Below, in pieces: positions 16,086-24,535 of a stretch of 64,000 nucleotides of DNA. How positions within the stretch are numbered: position 1 is the stretch's first letter; every line of letters begins with the position of its first letter. The DNA is from Streptomyces mirabilis. GTDB lineage: Bacteria; Actinomycetota; Actinomycetes; Streptomycetales; Streptomycetaceae. The notes beneath the pieces are model-generated. The model ran no database searches, was not told the DNA's origin, and was given only the letters and a program-made list of their open reading frames with translations. The DNA is taken from the NCBI RefSeq assembly GCF_018310535.1, contig NZ_CP074102.1:8928001-8992000 (forward strand). The letters run 5' to 3'. The translations under genes and the position numbers were made by a program.

Positions 16086-17144
16086 ATGTACGGCAAGGCC
16101 TTCGCCCCGGAATACCAGGGCGCTTTGACCACCCTGTCCGTGAACTCCTCGCTGACCGATGTCCTGGCGGCGGGTACCGAGCAGCTGCGCGCCGCCGAGC
16201 GCGTGGGCGCCCGTGCCGAGGCGGCCCGTTCGGGCCTGGCGGTCGCCGAGGCGCACCGCAGGCTCGGACAGGTGGCCGACGCCGACCGGGCGTGGAAGGC
16301 GAGTTACCGCACTGCCCGCGAGGCCGGGGACACCGGCGCGATGGCATGGGCGCTGTGGAGCGGCGGTACCCTGGCCCGCCAGCGCGGGGCGTTCCCGCTG
16401 GCCTGGCGGCTGCTGCGACTGGCCGCCGAACTCGGCAAGCAGGCCGGGGACGTCGTCGTACGCGGCTACTCCCTGGCGGGCATGGCGGAGACCGGCCGCA
16501 TCCAGGGCGACTACGCCGCCGTGACCGCCCTGCACGAACAGCTGCTGGCCGAGGCCCGCAAGCGCGGCGAGGCCCGCCACACCGTGTGGGCACTGGAGGG
16601 CATCGCGCAGATACACCGCAACACCGGCGCCTACGACACCGCGTACGCCATGTTCGAGGAAGCGGCCGAGATCTCCGCGCGCGCCGAGGACCGGCGCGGC
16701 CACGCCTGGGCTTTGCGCGGCCTCGCGGACATCGTCTCCGTACGCGACCGGGACCCGGACCGCGCGCTGGCACTGCTGAGCGAGGCCGAGGTGTCCTGCC
16801 GGGCGATGAACCTGTCCGGGGCACTCGCCTACAACCACAAGATGCGCGGCAACGTCCTCTACCGGGCCGGGCGTTATGAGCGGGCCCGGGACCTCTACGC
16901 GCAGGCACTGGCGGAGTTCGAGGCGATGAGCGAGCCGCGCGGCCGGGCGCTGTCCCGGCTCGGGCTGGTCAAGTCCCTGGCCAGGCTCGGCCGCGCGCAC
17001 GCCGAGACCGCCGCCGAACTCACCGAACTGGCCAAGGTGCTGGAGGGCATCGGGCTGCGGCACGCCCGGGAGATGGTCGAACGGGCGCGGACGGAACTCG
17101 GCCTCACCCCGGCGGAGGGCACGGACACGGAGGCCGCCCGATGA
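16086..17144 (+). CDS. Tetratricopeptide-repeat protein
   Basis: A 352-residue all-helical protein made of TPR-like repeats. Examples are AAERVGARAEAARSGLAVAEAHRRLGQVADADRAW, AYDTAYAMFEEAAEISARAED and AGRYERARDLYAQALAEFEAM. There is no signal peptide or membrane segment, so it is probably a cytoplasmic scaffold or partner. It overlaps the polyprenyl synthase start by four bases (ATGA), which means translational coupling. A physical or regulatory link to prenyl diphosphate formation is likely but the role is unknown. Confidence 0.8.
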   Translation: MYGKAFAPEYQGALTTLSVNSSLTDVLAAGTEQLRAAERVGARAEAARSGLAVAEAHRRLGQVADADRAWKASYRTAREAGDTGAMAWALWSGGTLARQRGAFPLAWRLLRLAAELGKQAGDVVVRGYSLAGMAETGRIQGDYAAVTALHEQLLAEARKRGEARHTVWALEGIAQIHRNTGAYDTAYAMFEEAAEISARAEDRRGHAWALRGLADIVSVRDRDPDRALALLSEAEVSCRAMNLSGALAYNHKMRGNVLYRAGRYERARDLYAQALAEFEAMSEPRGRALSRLGLVKSLARLGRAHAETAAELTELAKVLEGIGLRHAREMVERARTELGLTPAEGTDTEAAR

Positions 17145-18214
17145 CCTCTCCCCGTACGGTCCTGACGGCGCCGCCCGCCGCCGCGGAGATCCTGGCGCGC
17201 TGCCGCGAACTGGTCGCCCCGGCCCTCGCGGAGGCGATCGACGGGCTGCACCCCTGGGTGGCGGAGATGGCCGGCTACGCGCTGGGCCGCTGCGAGGTCG
17301 GCGGCGCCCCCGCGACCCACCGCCAGCCCGCGACCCACCGCCAGGGCAAGGGCGTACGGCAGGCACTCGCCGTGCTCGGGGCCGAGGCGGCCGGAGGTTC
17401 CGCCGAGGCGGGCGTGCCGGGCGCGGTGGCGGTGGAACTGCTGCACACCTTCTCGCTCCTGCACGACGACATCATGGACGGCGACGCGATGCGCCGCGGC
17501 CGCCCAGCGGTGTGGAAGGCATACGGCACCGGCCCCGCCGTCCTCGCGGGCGACGCGCTCTTCGCCCTGGCCGTCGAGACCCTCACCGTGGCGCCCGCGA
17601 CCTCCCAGGCCGCGGCGGCCGTACGGCAGTTGACGAGGGCCTCGCGCGACCTGGTCCGCGGTCAGGCCGACGACCTGCTGTTCGCCCACCGCCCGTGGAG
17701 CGGCCCCGACGCGGTGAGTGCGGGGGAGTACGAGGCGATGGCGGAGCACAAGACCGGTGCCCTGCTCGGCTGCGCGCTGGCCCTCGGGGCCGGGCTGGCG
17801 GGCGCGCCGCGGGAGACCGCCGCCGCCCTGGACCGCGCCGGACGGCATCTCGGGGTGGCCTTCCAGATCGCCGACGACCTGCTCGGCATCTGGGGCGATC
17901 CGGCCGTCACCGGGAAGCCGGTGCACGGTGATCTGCGGAACGGGAAGAAGACCCTTCCCGTTCTCGCCGCCCTGGCCGCGCCGGGACGCTCCGCGCTCGC
18001 CGAACTCCTCGCCTCCGCCGCCGTCCTCGACGACGGCGCCGTACGCCGGGCGGCGACCCTGATCGAGCGGGCCGGCGGCCGCTCGGCGGCCCTGGGCGCG
18101 GCGCGCCGCCATCTCACGGCGGCGGACACCCTGCTGACGGAAGCCTCCCTGGCCCCGCGTCCCGCCACGGACCTACGGACGCTCCTGTCCTCCCTCGCCC
18201 ACCGCACGATCTGA
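17141..18214 (+). CDS. Polyprenyl (isoprenyl) diphosphate synthase
   Basis: A 357-residue enzyme that joins IPP to an allylic diphosphate. The first Asp-rich motif is DDIMDGD (LLHDDIMDGDAMRRG) and the second is DDLLGIWGD; both are complete, as are GKKTLPV and the QADDLLF region. Near residue 60 the segment PATHRQ is present twice in a row (17310-17345), a recent in-frame tandem duplication in the loop before GKGVRQ. The chain length of the product cannot be read off with certainty. There is no terpene cyclase nearby, so it may supply a general isoprenoid pool. It is coupled to the TPR gene. Confidence 0.9.
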   Translation: MTSPRTVLTAPPAAAEILARCRELVAPALAEAIDGLHPWVAEMAGYALGRCEVGGAPATHRQPATHRQGKGVRQALAVLGAEAAGGSAEAGVPGAVAVELLHTFSLLHDDIMDGDAMRRGRPAVWKAYGTGPAVLAGDALFALAVETLTVAPATSQAAAAVRQLTRASRDLVRGQADDLLFAHRPWSGPDAVSAGEYEAMAEHKTGALLGCALALGAGLAGAPRETAAALDRAGRHLGVAFQIADDLLGIWGDPAVTGKPVHGDLRNGKKTLPVLAALAAPGRSALAELLASAAVLDDGAVRRAATLIERAGGRSAALGAARRHLTAADTLLTEASLAPRPATDLRTLLSSLAHRTI

Positions 18215-18222
18215 CACCTGCT

Positions 18223-18257
18223 CGCCTCCGGCTCCCCCCCACTGTGGGCCGGAGGCG
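18223..18257 (+). terminator. Hairpin terminator after the polyprenyl synthase
   Basis: A perfect 10-bp stem, CGCCTCCGGC with GCCGGAGGCG, around a 15-base loop. It starts nine bases after the TGA of the synthase. Confidence 0.75.
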
Positions 18258-18417
18258 CTGCGACCTCGATCACATGTGCGGGTTGGTGGACCTCGTCGGG
18301 CAACCACCGCCCCCCTCGTCGCATCTGTCGGGAGGGCCAGACAGCCCCCACGGCGTTCAACGGCGCCGTGCCTCAGGGCGGTTGGCGACGCCGACCGCCC
18401 CCGTTCGAAGGAACTCA

Positions 18418-20193
18418 GTGCGTAGACCCCACATACGCCGCGTGGCGATCGCCGTCGCGGTGACGACGGCGGCCACGCTTCCGATGGGCCCCGCCCTCGC
18501 GGCGCCCGACTCGCCCGCCCGCGCCGCGACTTCGGCCTCCTCGCCGGTGGAGGCCGCCCGGGCCGCCGCGTTCGCCCACGCCCCGGCCACCGGTGTCGGC
18601 CCGGGTGACACCCTGCGGGCCACGGACGTCATGACGGACCCGGACGGCAAGCAGCACGTCCGCTTCGTCCGTAGCCACCAAGGACTCCCGGTGCTCGGCG
18701 GCGATCTCGTCGTCCATCTCGGCAAGCAGTCCGCCTACCTGGGCGTGACCCGGGCCGCCGACCACGCCGTCAAGCCGGCCACGACCGAGGCGAAGCTGAC
18801 GCCCCGGCAGGCCGAGCAGAAGGCCGCCGCGGTCGCCCAGGGCGACGCGGGCAGCGCCGCACTCGTCGTCGACGCCCGCGACGGCGCCGCCGCCCTCGCC
18901 TACCAGGTGCGCGTGACGGACAGCGACACCACCGAGGCCGGCGGCTCCCGCACGGTCGTCGTGGACGCGCAGAGCGGCCGGATCCGCAGCAACACCCCCG
19001 ACAGCGACGAGTTCATCTCGCCGCACCTGGAGAAGACGCTGCGCGAGAAGGGCGAGACGGCGAGCCCGGTGACGGGCGTGGCCACCCAGCCGTCCGGCCT
19101 CCTCGGCGTGACGGCGGCCGCCCGCTACCCGGTCAAGGCCACCGGCAGCGGCATCTCCCTCTTCGTCGGCAAGGTGACGCTGACCACGACCCGGACCGCG
19201 CGCACCAGCTTCCTCCTCAAGGACCCCACCCGGTGGAACACCGAGACCCGGGACGCCAAGGGCGCGGAACTGGAAGCCTTCTCGCGCGGCACGAAGTTCA
19301 CCAGCACCACCAACAAGTGGGGCACCGGCACCACCGCCAACCGGACCACCACCGCGGTCGACGCCCAGTACGGCGTCACCCAGACGCTGGACTTCTACAA
19401 GAAGACCTTCGGCCGCAAAGGCATCAAGAACAACAGCACCGGCGCCCGCGCGATGGTCCACTTCGGCCGCAAGGTCGGCAACGCCTTCTGGGACTCGACG
19501 TGCGGCTGCATGCTCTACGGCGACGGTGACGGCGACATGTTCAAGAAGCCGCTGGTCGTCCTGGACGTCACCGGCCACGAGCTGACCCACGGCGTCGTCG
19601 ACGCCACCGCCGCCCTCGAACCCACCCGGGTGGACGCGGACGGCAACCAGTACGGCGAGCCGGGCGCACTCAACGAGTCCCTCGCCGACATCTTCGGGTC
19701 CAACGTCGAGTTCTCCGCGAACAATCCGAAGAACCCGCCCAACTACCTCATGGGCGAGAAGCTGGGCCTCGCCCAGAAGTTCCTGCGCCGCCTCGACCAC
19801 CCCTCCCTGGACAAGCTGGAGGGCACCATCGACTACTGGTCGCCCGCGGCGTACGACACCGAGGTGCACGCCGGCTCCGGCGTCTCCTCGCACGCGTACT
19901 ACCTGCTCGCCGAGGGCAGTGGCCGCAAGACGATCGGCGGTGTGAAGTACGACTCGCCGACGTACGACGGCTCGCAGGTGACCGGCATCGGACGCACCAA
20001 GGCGACCGCGATCTTCTACCGCGCGCTGACCCGCTACATGGTCTCCACGACCGACTTCCACGACGCGCGGACCGCGACCCTCAAGGCCGCCGCCGACATG
20101 TACGGGGCGACCAGCACCGAGTACCGGACGGTGGACGCGGCGTGGGCCGCCGTCAATGTCACCACCGCCAACACCCCGGCCGCAGGGCGCTGA
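18418..20193 (+). CDS. Secreted M4 (thermolysin-family) metallopeptidase
   Basis: A 591-residue pre-pro-protease. An N-terminal signal (VAIAVAVTTAATLPMGPALAAPD) is followed by an FTP/PepSY-type propeptide (QHVRFVRSHQGLPVLGGDLVVHL) that folds and inhibits the enzyme. The catalytic part has the zinc motif HELTH (His387, Glu388, His391) and the third ligand Glu420 in NESLADIFG. SHAYYLLAEGS is the late substrate-pocket segment. GTG at 18418 follows an AAGGA site. It is monocistronic: a terminator precedes and another follows. It probably degrades extracellular protein during mycelial growth. Confidence 0.95.
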   Translation: MRRPHIRRVAIAVAVTTAATLPMGPALAAPDSPARAATSASSPVEAARAAAFAHAPATGVGPGDTLRATDVMTDPDGKQHVRFVRSHQGLPVLGGDLVVHLGKQSAYLGVTRAADHAVKPATTEAKLTPRQAEQKAAAVAQGDAGSAALVVDARDGAAALAYQVRVTDSDTTEAGGSRTVVVDAQSGRIRSNTPDSDEFISPHLEKTLREKGETASPVTGVATQPSGLLGVTAAARYPVKATGSGISLFVGKVTLTTTRTARTSFLLKDPTRWNTETRDAKGAELEAFSRGTKFTSTTNKWGTGTTANRTTTAVDAQYGVTQTLDFYKKTFGRKGIKNNSTGARAMVHFGRKVGNAFWDSTCGCMLYGDGDGDMFKKPLVVLDVTGHELTHGVVDATAALEPTRVDADGNQYGEPGALNESLADIFGSNVEFSANNPKNPPNYLMGEKLGLAQKFLRRLDHPSLDKLEGTIDYWSPAAYDTEVHAGSGVSSHAYYLLAEGSGRKTIGGVKYDSPTYDGSQVTGIGRTKATAIFYRALTRYMVSTTDFHDARTATLKAAADMYGATSTEYRTVDAAWAAVNVTTANTPAAGR

Positions 20194-20209
20194 CGGACGG
20201 GACAAGAAG

Positions 20210-20239
20210 AAGGGGCCCCGCCATCGGGCGGGGCCCCTT
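20210..20239. terminator. Strong hairpin terminator between convergent genes
   Basis: A perfect 13-bp stem (AAGGGGCCCCGCC with GGCGGGGCCCCTT) with an ATCG loop, followed by a short T run. It serves the M4 protease gene and, on the other strand, the AIM24 gene. Confidence 0.9.
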
Positions 20240-20257
20240 TCGACTGTTCTCCCGGCG

Positions 20258-20935
20258 TCAGTGCTGCTGTGCCTTCTGCGGAGTCGCCTCACTCGGCCGT
20301 ACGACGACCAGGCCGTCGCCCTCCAGCTTCAGCTGCACGGCCTCGCCCGAGCCACCGCGGATCATCGAACCGATCGACTGCGAGCGGTGCAGCGAGGTGT
20401 GGAGCTGCGCGGTCCAGCCGACGACCGCGTCCGTGTCGACGTACACCGGCTGCTGCGGTGAGACGGGTATCACCAGCGGGTTGCCCTCGCAGATCAGCCC
20501 CAGTCTGCCGTGACCGCTGAAGACGCTGTTGAAGATGCCGCCGCCGGTGACGCCCGCGCCCTTCACGGTCCTTATCTCGTACGACAGCGTGGAGTCGAAG
20601 CACAGGACGTTGCGCCCGTTCACGGTGAACAGGTCGCCAGGCTCGATGTCGATGACGAAACAGTTCTGCGCCTCGTGCGCGAACCAGGCCTCGCCCTGCC
20701 CGCGTACCGTCATCAGCGGCAGTCCCTCACCGGTGACCGCCCGCTTGAGCATGCCGCCCACGCCCTGGCCCTTGCGCTCGAACTGCAGATTCCCCCGGTA
20801 GGCGATCATCGCCCCCTGGCGCGCGAGCATGTCGCCGTTGACGGCGTACTTGATCGACTTGGCGTTCTGGATGGTCATGCCCGGCGTGACGGCGGGCTGC
20901 ACCATGTGGTCACTGGAAAAGAGATCACCCTTCAT
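20258..20935 (-). CDS. AIM24-family protein
   Basis: A 225-residue protein of the AIM24/TerD-like beta-rich fold. It has the repeated beta motifs FVIDIEPGDLFTVNGRNVLCFDSTLSYEIR and GHGRLGLICEGNPLVIPVSPQQPVYVDTDAVVGW, which are typical of the family. ATG at 20935 was chosen over far upstream starts because the family begins close to MKGDLFSSDHM. There is no signal peptide. Its biochemical function in bacteria is not known. It stands alone, facing the M4 protease gene. Confidence 0.85.
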   Translation of the reverse strand: MKGDLFSSDHMVQPAVTPGMTIQNAKSIKYAVNGDMLARQGAMIAYRGNLQFERKGQGVGGMLKRAVTGEGLPLMTVRGQGEAWFAHEAQNCFVIDIEPGDLFTVNGRNVLCFDSTLSYEIRTVKGAGVTGGGIFNSVFSGHGRLGLICEGNPLVIPVSPQQPVYVDTDAVVGWTAQLHTSLHRSQSIGSMIRGGSGEAVQLKLEGDGLVVVRPSEATPQKAQQH

Positions 20936-21028
20936 GCGGGCATCTTGGCCCGGAGGGTTTGGTTCCGCCAAGATCGCTGACATCCGGGGACCGTTGGGGG
21001 CGGTTGGCGGCTGCCGGGAACGCGCGAA

Positions 21029-21056
21029 GGGCCGGTCCGGCGCACCGGACCGGCCC
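21029..21056 (-). terminator. Terminator after the FMN reductase gene
   Basis: A perfect 12-bp stem GGGCCGGTCCGG / CCGGACCGGCCC with a CGCA loop, 13 bases past the stop of the minus-strand reductase gene. Confidence 0.85.
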
Positions 21057-21068
21057 TGGGGGGAGTCG

Positions 21069-21632
21069 TCAGGAGGCGCTGGCGATGCCGACCTGGCTGT
21101 GCAGGCGGGCGACGACCTCGGTGAGCTGGGCGGCGACCTCGGCGTCGTCGACCGGGTGGGTCTCGGCGAAGCGGACCACGGAGCCGGGAACGGAGAGCTT
21201 GAGGTCCTCCAGGACGGCGGCACCCGCGATACCGAGGGCCTTGCGGGCCTCGTCCTGCGCCCAGACGCCACCGAACTGACCGTACGCGGTGCCGACCACG
21301 GCGGCGGGCTTGCCGGTGAAGGCGCTGGCGCCGTACGGACGCGACAGCCAGTCGATGGCGTTCTTCAGGACGGCGGTGATCGTGCCGTTGTACTCGGGCG
21401 AGAAGAGCAGGAAGGCGTCGGAGCGGCCCGCGGCCTCACGAAGGGCGGTGGCGGCGGCCGGCACCTTGCCCTCGACGTCAAGGTCCTCGTTGTAGAACGG
21501 GACCTCGGCGAGCCCCTCGAACAGCTCGATCTCCGCGCCCTCGGGGGCGAGCTTGACGGCCGCCTCCGCGAGCTGGCGGTTGTGGGAGCCGGCGCGAAGG
21601 CTGCCGACGAGCGCGAGGATGCGTACGGACAT
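21069..21632 (-). CDS. NADPH-dependent FMN/quinone reductase
   Basis: A 187-residue flavodoxin-like reductase. The FMN-phosphate loop is GSLRAGSHNRQL and the isoalloxazine-contacting loop is FSPEYNGTITAVLKNAIDWLSRP, which is the signature of the ChrR/SsuE-like group. It reduces quinones or other electrophiles. It is divergent from a TetR gene, and the short space between them holds paired GGACC dyads, so it is most likely repressed by that TetR and induced by reactive compounds. Confidence 0.92.
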   Translation of the reverse strand: MSVRILALVGSLRAGSHNRQLAEAAVKLAPEGAEIELFEGLAEVPFYNEDLDVEGKVPAAATALREAAGRSDAFLLFSPEYNGTITAVLKNAIDWLSRPYGASAFTGKPAAVVGTAYGQFGGVWAQDEARKALGIAGAAVLEDLKLSVPGSVVRFAETHPVDDAEVAAQLTEVVARLHSQVGIASAS

Positions 21633-21667
21633 GGGGAACTCCCGGGGACGAAACGTTGCGGCAATAA

Positions 21668-21733
21668 AGCGGACCGAGGTCCGCTTGCTGGTCTGTTTAA
21701 TGTTGTAGCAGCTAAACGGACCAGGGTCCAGTT
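21668..21733. promoter_or_regulatory. Paired GGACC dyads between FMN reductase and TetR genes
   Basis: First site: AGCGGACC, GA, GGTCCGCT (21668-21685), a perfect 8-bp dyad. Second site: GGACC, AG, GGTCC (21718-21729) inside AACGGACCAGGGTCCAGTT. The shared core and two-base centre suggest one repressor bound at two sites, covering both divergent promoters. Confidence 0.7.
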
Positions 21734-21760
21734 GTCCCCGTCTGCCGTTACGCTGTGTTC

Positions 21761-22420
21761 ATGTCCACCCCACTTCCGCCCTTCCCGAGAGGGCAGGAAC
21801 CCTCGGGAGCCCCGGTCCCGCTGGAGCTGACCGTCGGGCCTGCCGCGCCGCAGCTCCGCGCCGACGCCGCGCGCAACCGCGCGCGGCTGCTGGAGGCCGC
21901 CACCCGCCTGGTGGAGGAGCACGGGGTCGCCAATGTCACGATGGAGGCCGTCGCCGTCGCGGCCTCGGTGGGCAAGGGAACCGTCTTCCGGCGCTTCGGT
22001 GACCGCACCGGCCTGCTGATGGCCCTGCTCGACCACACCGAGCAGCAGTTCCAGGCCGCCTTCCTCAGCGGCCCGCCGCCTCTCGGCCCCGGCGCGTCAC
22101 CGGCGGACCGCCTGCACGCCTTCGGCTGCCGGGTCCTGCGCGAGATCCACGACCGGCTCGACCTGTACATCGCCGCCGAGCCGGACGCCTCCCGCCGCTT
22201 CAGCTCCGCCCCGTACCGCGTCCGCTTCACGCATGTCGCCATGCTCCTGCGCGAGGCCGTGCCCGGCGCGGACAGCGTTCTCCTGGCCCAGACCCTCATG
22301 GGCTACCTGGAACCCGCCCTGATCCATCACCTGACGCGACAGTGCGGGATGCCCCTCGAACGCCTGGAGTCCGGCTGGCACGACCTCGTGAAGCGGACCA
22401 CCTGCCCGGTGTCCGACTAG
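21761..22420 (+). CDS. TetR-family regulator, probable repressor of the FMN reductase
   Basis: A 219-residue regulator with a 35-residue Pro-rich N-terminal extension. The HTH follows (NRARLLEAATRLVEEHGVANVTMEAVAVAASVGKGTVFRRFGDRTGLL), ending in the typical FRRFGDR recognition-helix segment. It is divergent from the reductase, and two matching dyads lie between. It converges with the GH64 gene, with 14 bases between the stops. Ligand unknown. Confidence 0.9.
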   Translation: MSTPLPPFPRGQEPSGAPVPLELTVGPAAPQLRADAARNRARLLEAATRLVEEHGVANVTMEAVAVAASVGKGTVFRRFGDRTGLLMALLDHTEQQFQAAFLSGPPPLGPGASPADRLHAFGCRVLREIHDRLDLYIAAEPDASRRFSSAPYRVRFTHVAMLLREAVPGADSVLLAQTLMGYLEPALIHHLTRQCGMPLERLESGWHDLVKRTTCPVSD

Positions 22421-22434
22421 CCTTTCGGTATCCG

Positions 22435-23640
22435 TCAGTTGAACGGGTCCAGCGTGACGTACGCCTGTTGGGGGTTGCCGTCGTGGACGAGGGACTCGTA
22501 GTTGCCGACGTCGTCGAAGGCGAACGCGTAGGCCTTGCCGTCCGCCATCTGCGCGTGGATCTTGCGGGCGTACTGGTTGGTCACCGTGTCCTGGTAGAAG
22601 TTCGCCGAGCTCGTGTCCGGCTGGTTGGGGTTGGTGAGAAGCGTGGAGCGGTTGAAGCCCGCGCACAGGGTCCGTGAAATGGGGCCGCGTACCAGGTCGT
22701 TGGGGGCGTCCAGCCGCTTGTAGCAACCGAAGATGCTGTCCGAGTCGGGCTTTTGGAAGCTGGTGACGACCGCTCCGGCGCTGTTGGTGAAGTTCATGAC
22801 GTCACCGGAGACCCGCCCGTAGTACTTCGTGTTCGGCTGATCGGTGAACGGCGTCACCGTCAGCGTCGACGAACTGTACTTCTGCCACACGCGGTTGACG
22901 TAGTCGTCCATGACGGTGCCCGGCAGCGCGCCCGCCTCGATGCCGTGACCGGGAGCCAGCGCCCGCAGGACGGTGCCGTCGGACCGGGTCTGGATCAGAT
23001 TGGCCCAGCCGCCCGGCTGACCGCGCAGGGCGTTGAAGAACCCGGTGTAGCCACCCGTTTTGAGGTGGCCGGTGTTCTTGGTACTGCCGTCGGCGAGCTG
23101 GACCCCGACGGCGTACGGGGCCGAGAACATGTCGACCTGGGTGCTGTTGATCCACAGCCCGGAGTCGTTGAGCGTGTACTCGGACCAGTTGAAGAGGATG
23201 TTGCGGTTGGGGTCGCTCGGGTTCTGCACGGCCGGCTGCACGAGACCGCCGGTGGTCAGACGGAAGTCGAGCTTCTGGCCGTAGGAGAAGTAGATCCGGC
23301 CGGAGAACTTGGGCATCCGGATCGTCATCGACTGGCCGTTGGCCGGTCCCGTGATCGAGGCGTCGGGCGCGGGCGTCGGCGGATTGCCGCCGGCGGGCCA
23401 GGCGTGGAACGTGCCGTTCGCGTCGGCCCAGCCCTGCTGGCCCGTCGAGAGGAGTGTTCCGAGGTCGTAGATGTAGACGGGTTCGCTGCGGCCGGAGTTG
23501 TTCGTGAACTTCAGCGGGATCGTCGTCGGGACGGCCGCGCTCGCGTCGGAGGGGGCGCCGAACGTGAGAAGCGCCGTGGTGGCGGTGGCCGCGGCCACCG
23601 CAAGGGCATGCCATTTGAGACTCCTGAGCCTTCTGGGCAC
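22435..23640 (-). CDS. Secreted GH64 beta-1,3-glucanase
   Basis: A protein of about 401 residues that cuts beta-1,3-glucan (laminarin, fungal wall). A signal peptide is visible (WHALAVAAATATTALLTFGAPSDASA). The mature part begins VPTTIPLKFTNNSGRSEPVYIYDLGTL, the thaumatin-like GH64 start, and includes GRIYFSYGQKLDF, VDMFSAPYAVGVQL and GHGIEAGALPGTVMDDYVNRVW. GTG at 23640 follows AAGGAG at about eight bases; the frame could also start at 23670. A LacI-type palindrome lies about 70 bases upstream, which suggests carbon-source control. Confidence 0.92.
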   Translation of the reverse strand: MPRRLRSLKWHALAVAAATATTALLTFGAPSDASAAVPTTIPLKFTNNSGRSEPVYIYDLGTLLSTGQQGWADANGTFHAWPAGGNPPTPAPDASITGPANGQSMTIRMPKFSGRIYFSYGQKLDFRLTTGGLVQPAVQNPSDPNRNILFNWSEYTLNDSGLWINSTQVDMFSAPYAVGVQLADGSTKNTGHLKTGGYTGFFNALRGQPGGWANLIQTRSDGTVLRALAPGHGIEAGALPGTVMDDYVNRVWQKYSSSTLTVTPFTDQPNTKYYGRVSGDVMNFTNSAGAVVTSFQKPDSDSIFGCYKRLDAPNDLVRGPISRTLCAGFNRSTLLTNPNQPDTSSANFYQDTVTNQYARKIHAQMADGKAYAFAFDDVGNYESLVHDGNPQQAYVTLDPFN

Positions 23641-23710
23641 TCGCTCTCTCCTTGGGTGGGGGGATTCCAACGAGGTCGATTCCGGCGGAGTGAAGCCGTC
23701 CGGTTCTCGT

Positions 23711-23724
23711 TGAGAGCGCTCTCA
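23711..23724. promoter_or_regulatory. LacI/CebR-like operator upstream of the glucanase gene
   Basis: TGAGAGCGCTCTCA is a perfect 14-base palindrome with the central CG pair typical of LacI-family operators. It is close to the CebR site known from cello-oligosaccharide control (TGGGAGCGCTCCCA). It lies in the promoter region of the GH64 gene. A glucan-oligosaccharide-responsive LacI repressor, encoded elsewhere, is the likely partner. Confidence 0.8.
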
Positions 23725-23985
23725 GAATTGCGGCGGGTGACGTACATGTCAACGATTCGGACAGGATTGGTCTGGTCCAACCGGTCGCGGTGGCGTCACA
23801 TGGTGATGTCCGGGGCGGATCTGACCGGCAGCCGGCGGAAGCGATCTATCAGGTAGCCCTGACCCGCGCCCAAGCGATCATCGCAGTCCATTGCCTGCGT
23901 CGATGAGTCTTTGAGTGTCTTTCAAGGTGCATGGAGTTACGCAGTCGATTCTCCTCATGCGCTCCCCAGCACCGCTCGTACTCCC
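23725..23985. other. Glucanase upstream region, no gene seen
   Basis: Promoter region of GH64 at its left side. The rest holds no supported ORF or repeat; it is moderately AT-rich around 23900-23960. Confidence 0.4.
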
Positions 23986-24420
23986 TTAGCCAAAGGGTGT
24001 ACTCGTGGCAGTAGGCGATCCTTTGGGATCTGCCGACGCTCCGGATGAGTCAGGGGCCCTTGCGTCCCTGTTTGCGCCGGTCGGGTATGTGCAGCAGCCC
24101 GCGGTCACCCCGGGCGCCCTGGCCGCCGAGCTCCTGCTCGAAGGAAGCGATGCGCAGGGCACCGCGACGCCGCACGAGCACCATCGGTAGTGCTCAAGCC
24201 GGAGCCGACGGATGTGGGCCAGCAGCGCGTGCTGCCCCGAGCGCAGCGCTGTGTGCCGGGCGTGCCGGCCGCCCTCGTGGTCGGGGTGCAACAGCAGCCG
24301 GCCCCGCTCGTCGACGGTGCCGCCGACACGAGCGACATGGCAGGCGGTGGCTGCAGTGATCCGGTGTCGTGCTGCCTCGCCCGAGCAGCCCGCCGCGCCG
24401 GAACGGGACGGACGGCCCGA
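23986..24420 (-). pseudogene. Remnant of a small hypothetical gene cut by the IS200/IS605 element
   Basis: The minus-strand frame reads AARHRITAATACHVARVGGTVDERGRLLLHPDHEGGRHARHTALRSGQHALLAHIRRLRLEHYRWCSCGVAVPC. This is a convincing protein segment, but it has no start codon before the IS end at about 24431. The WCSCG and PC cysteines suggest a small metal site. After VPC the frame runs on into less protein-like sequence and stops at 23986. The gene was probably truncated at its 5' side by the neighbouring IS. Family not recognised. Confidence 0.5.
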
Positions 24421-24452
24421 AGGTCACACCATCCCTGATCTTGCGTGGGTAT

Positions 24453-24470
24453 CCCCGGCTTCAGCCGGGG
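24453..24470. repeat. Left-end hairpin of the IS200/IS605 element
   Basis: CCCCGGC, TTCA, GCCGGGG: a perfect 7-bp stem and four-base loop. Such imperfect or perfect subterminal hairpins are recognised by TnpA. Confidence 0.7.
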
Positions 24471-24535
24471 AGGGAAACGCATCCTCGGGCCGGAGCCGCG
24501 CAGCGGCGGAGTCCGCTGCGCCTCCGGGGTGACGG

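Noticed and set aside
14535..17366. Very long open frame of 943 codons on the minus strand
   Set aside because: It is antisense or out of frame to the APH kinase, TPR and polyprenyl synthase genes, and its Arg/Pro/Gly-rich content is typical of GC-rich shadow frames.
16086..18214. Terpene biosynthesis cluster or family 2 encapsulin cargo locus
   Set aside because: There is a polyprenyl synthase, but no terpene cyclase, no encapsulin shell gene and no other pathway gene nearby.
18415..20292. 625-codon minus-strand frame
   Set aside because: Antisense to the M4 protease, whose HELTH motif and signal peptide leave no doubt about the coding strand.
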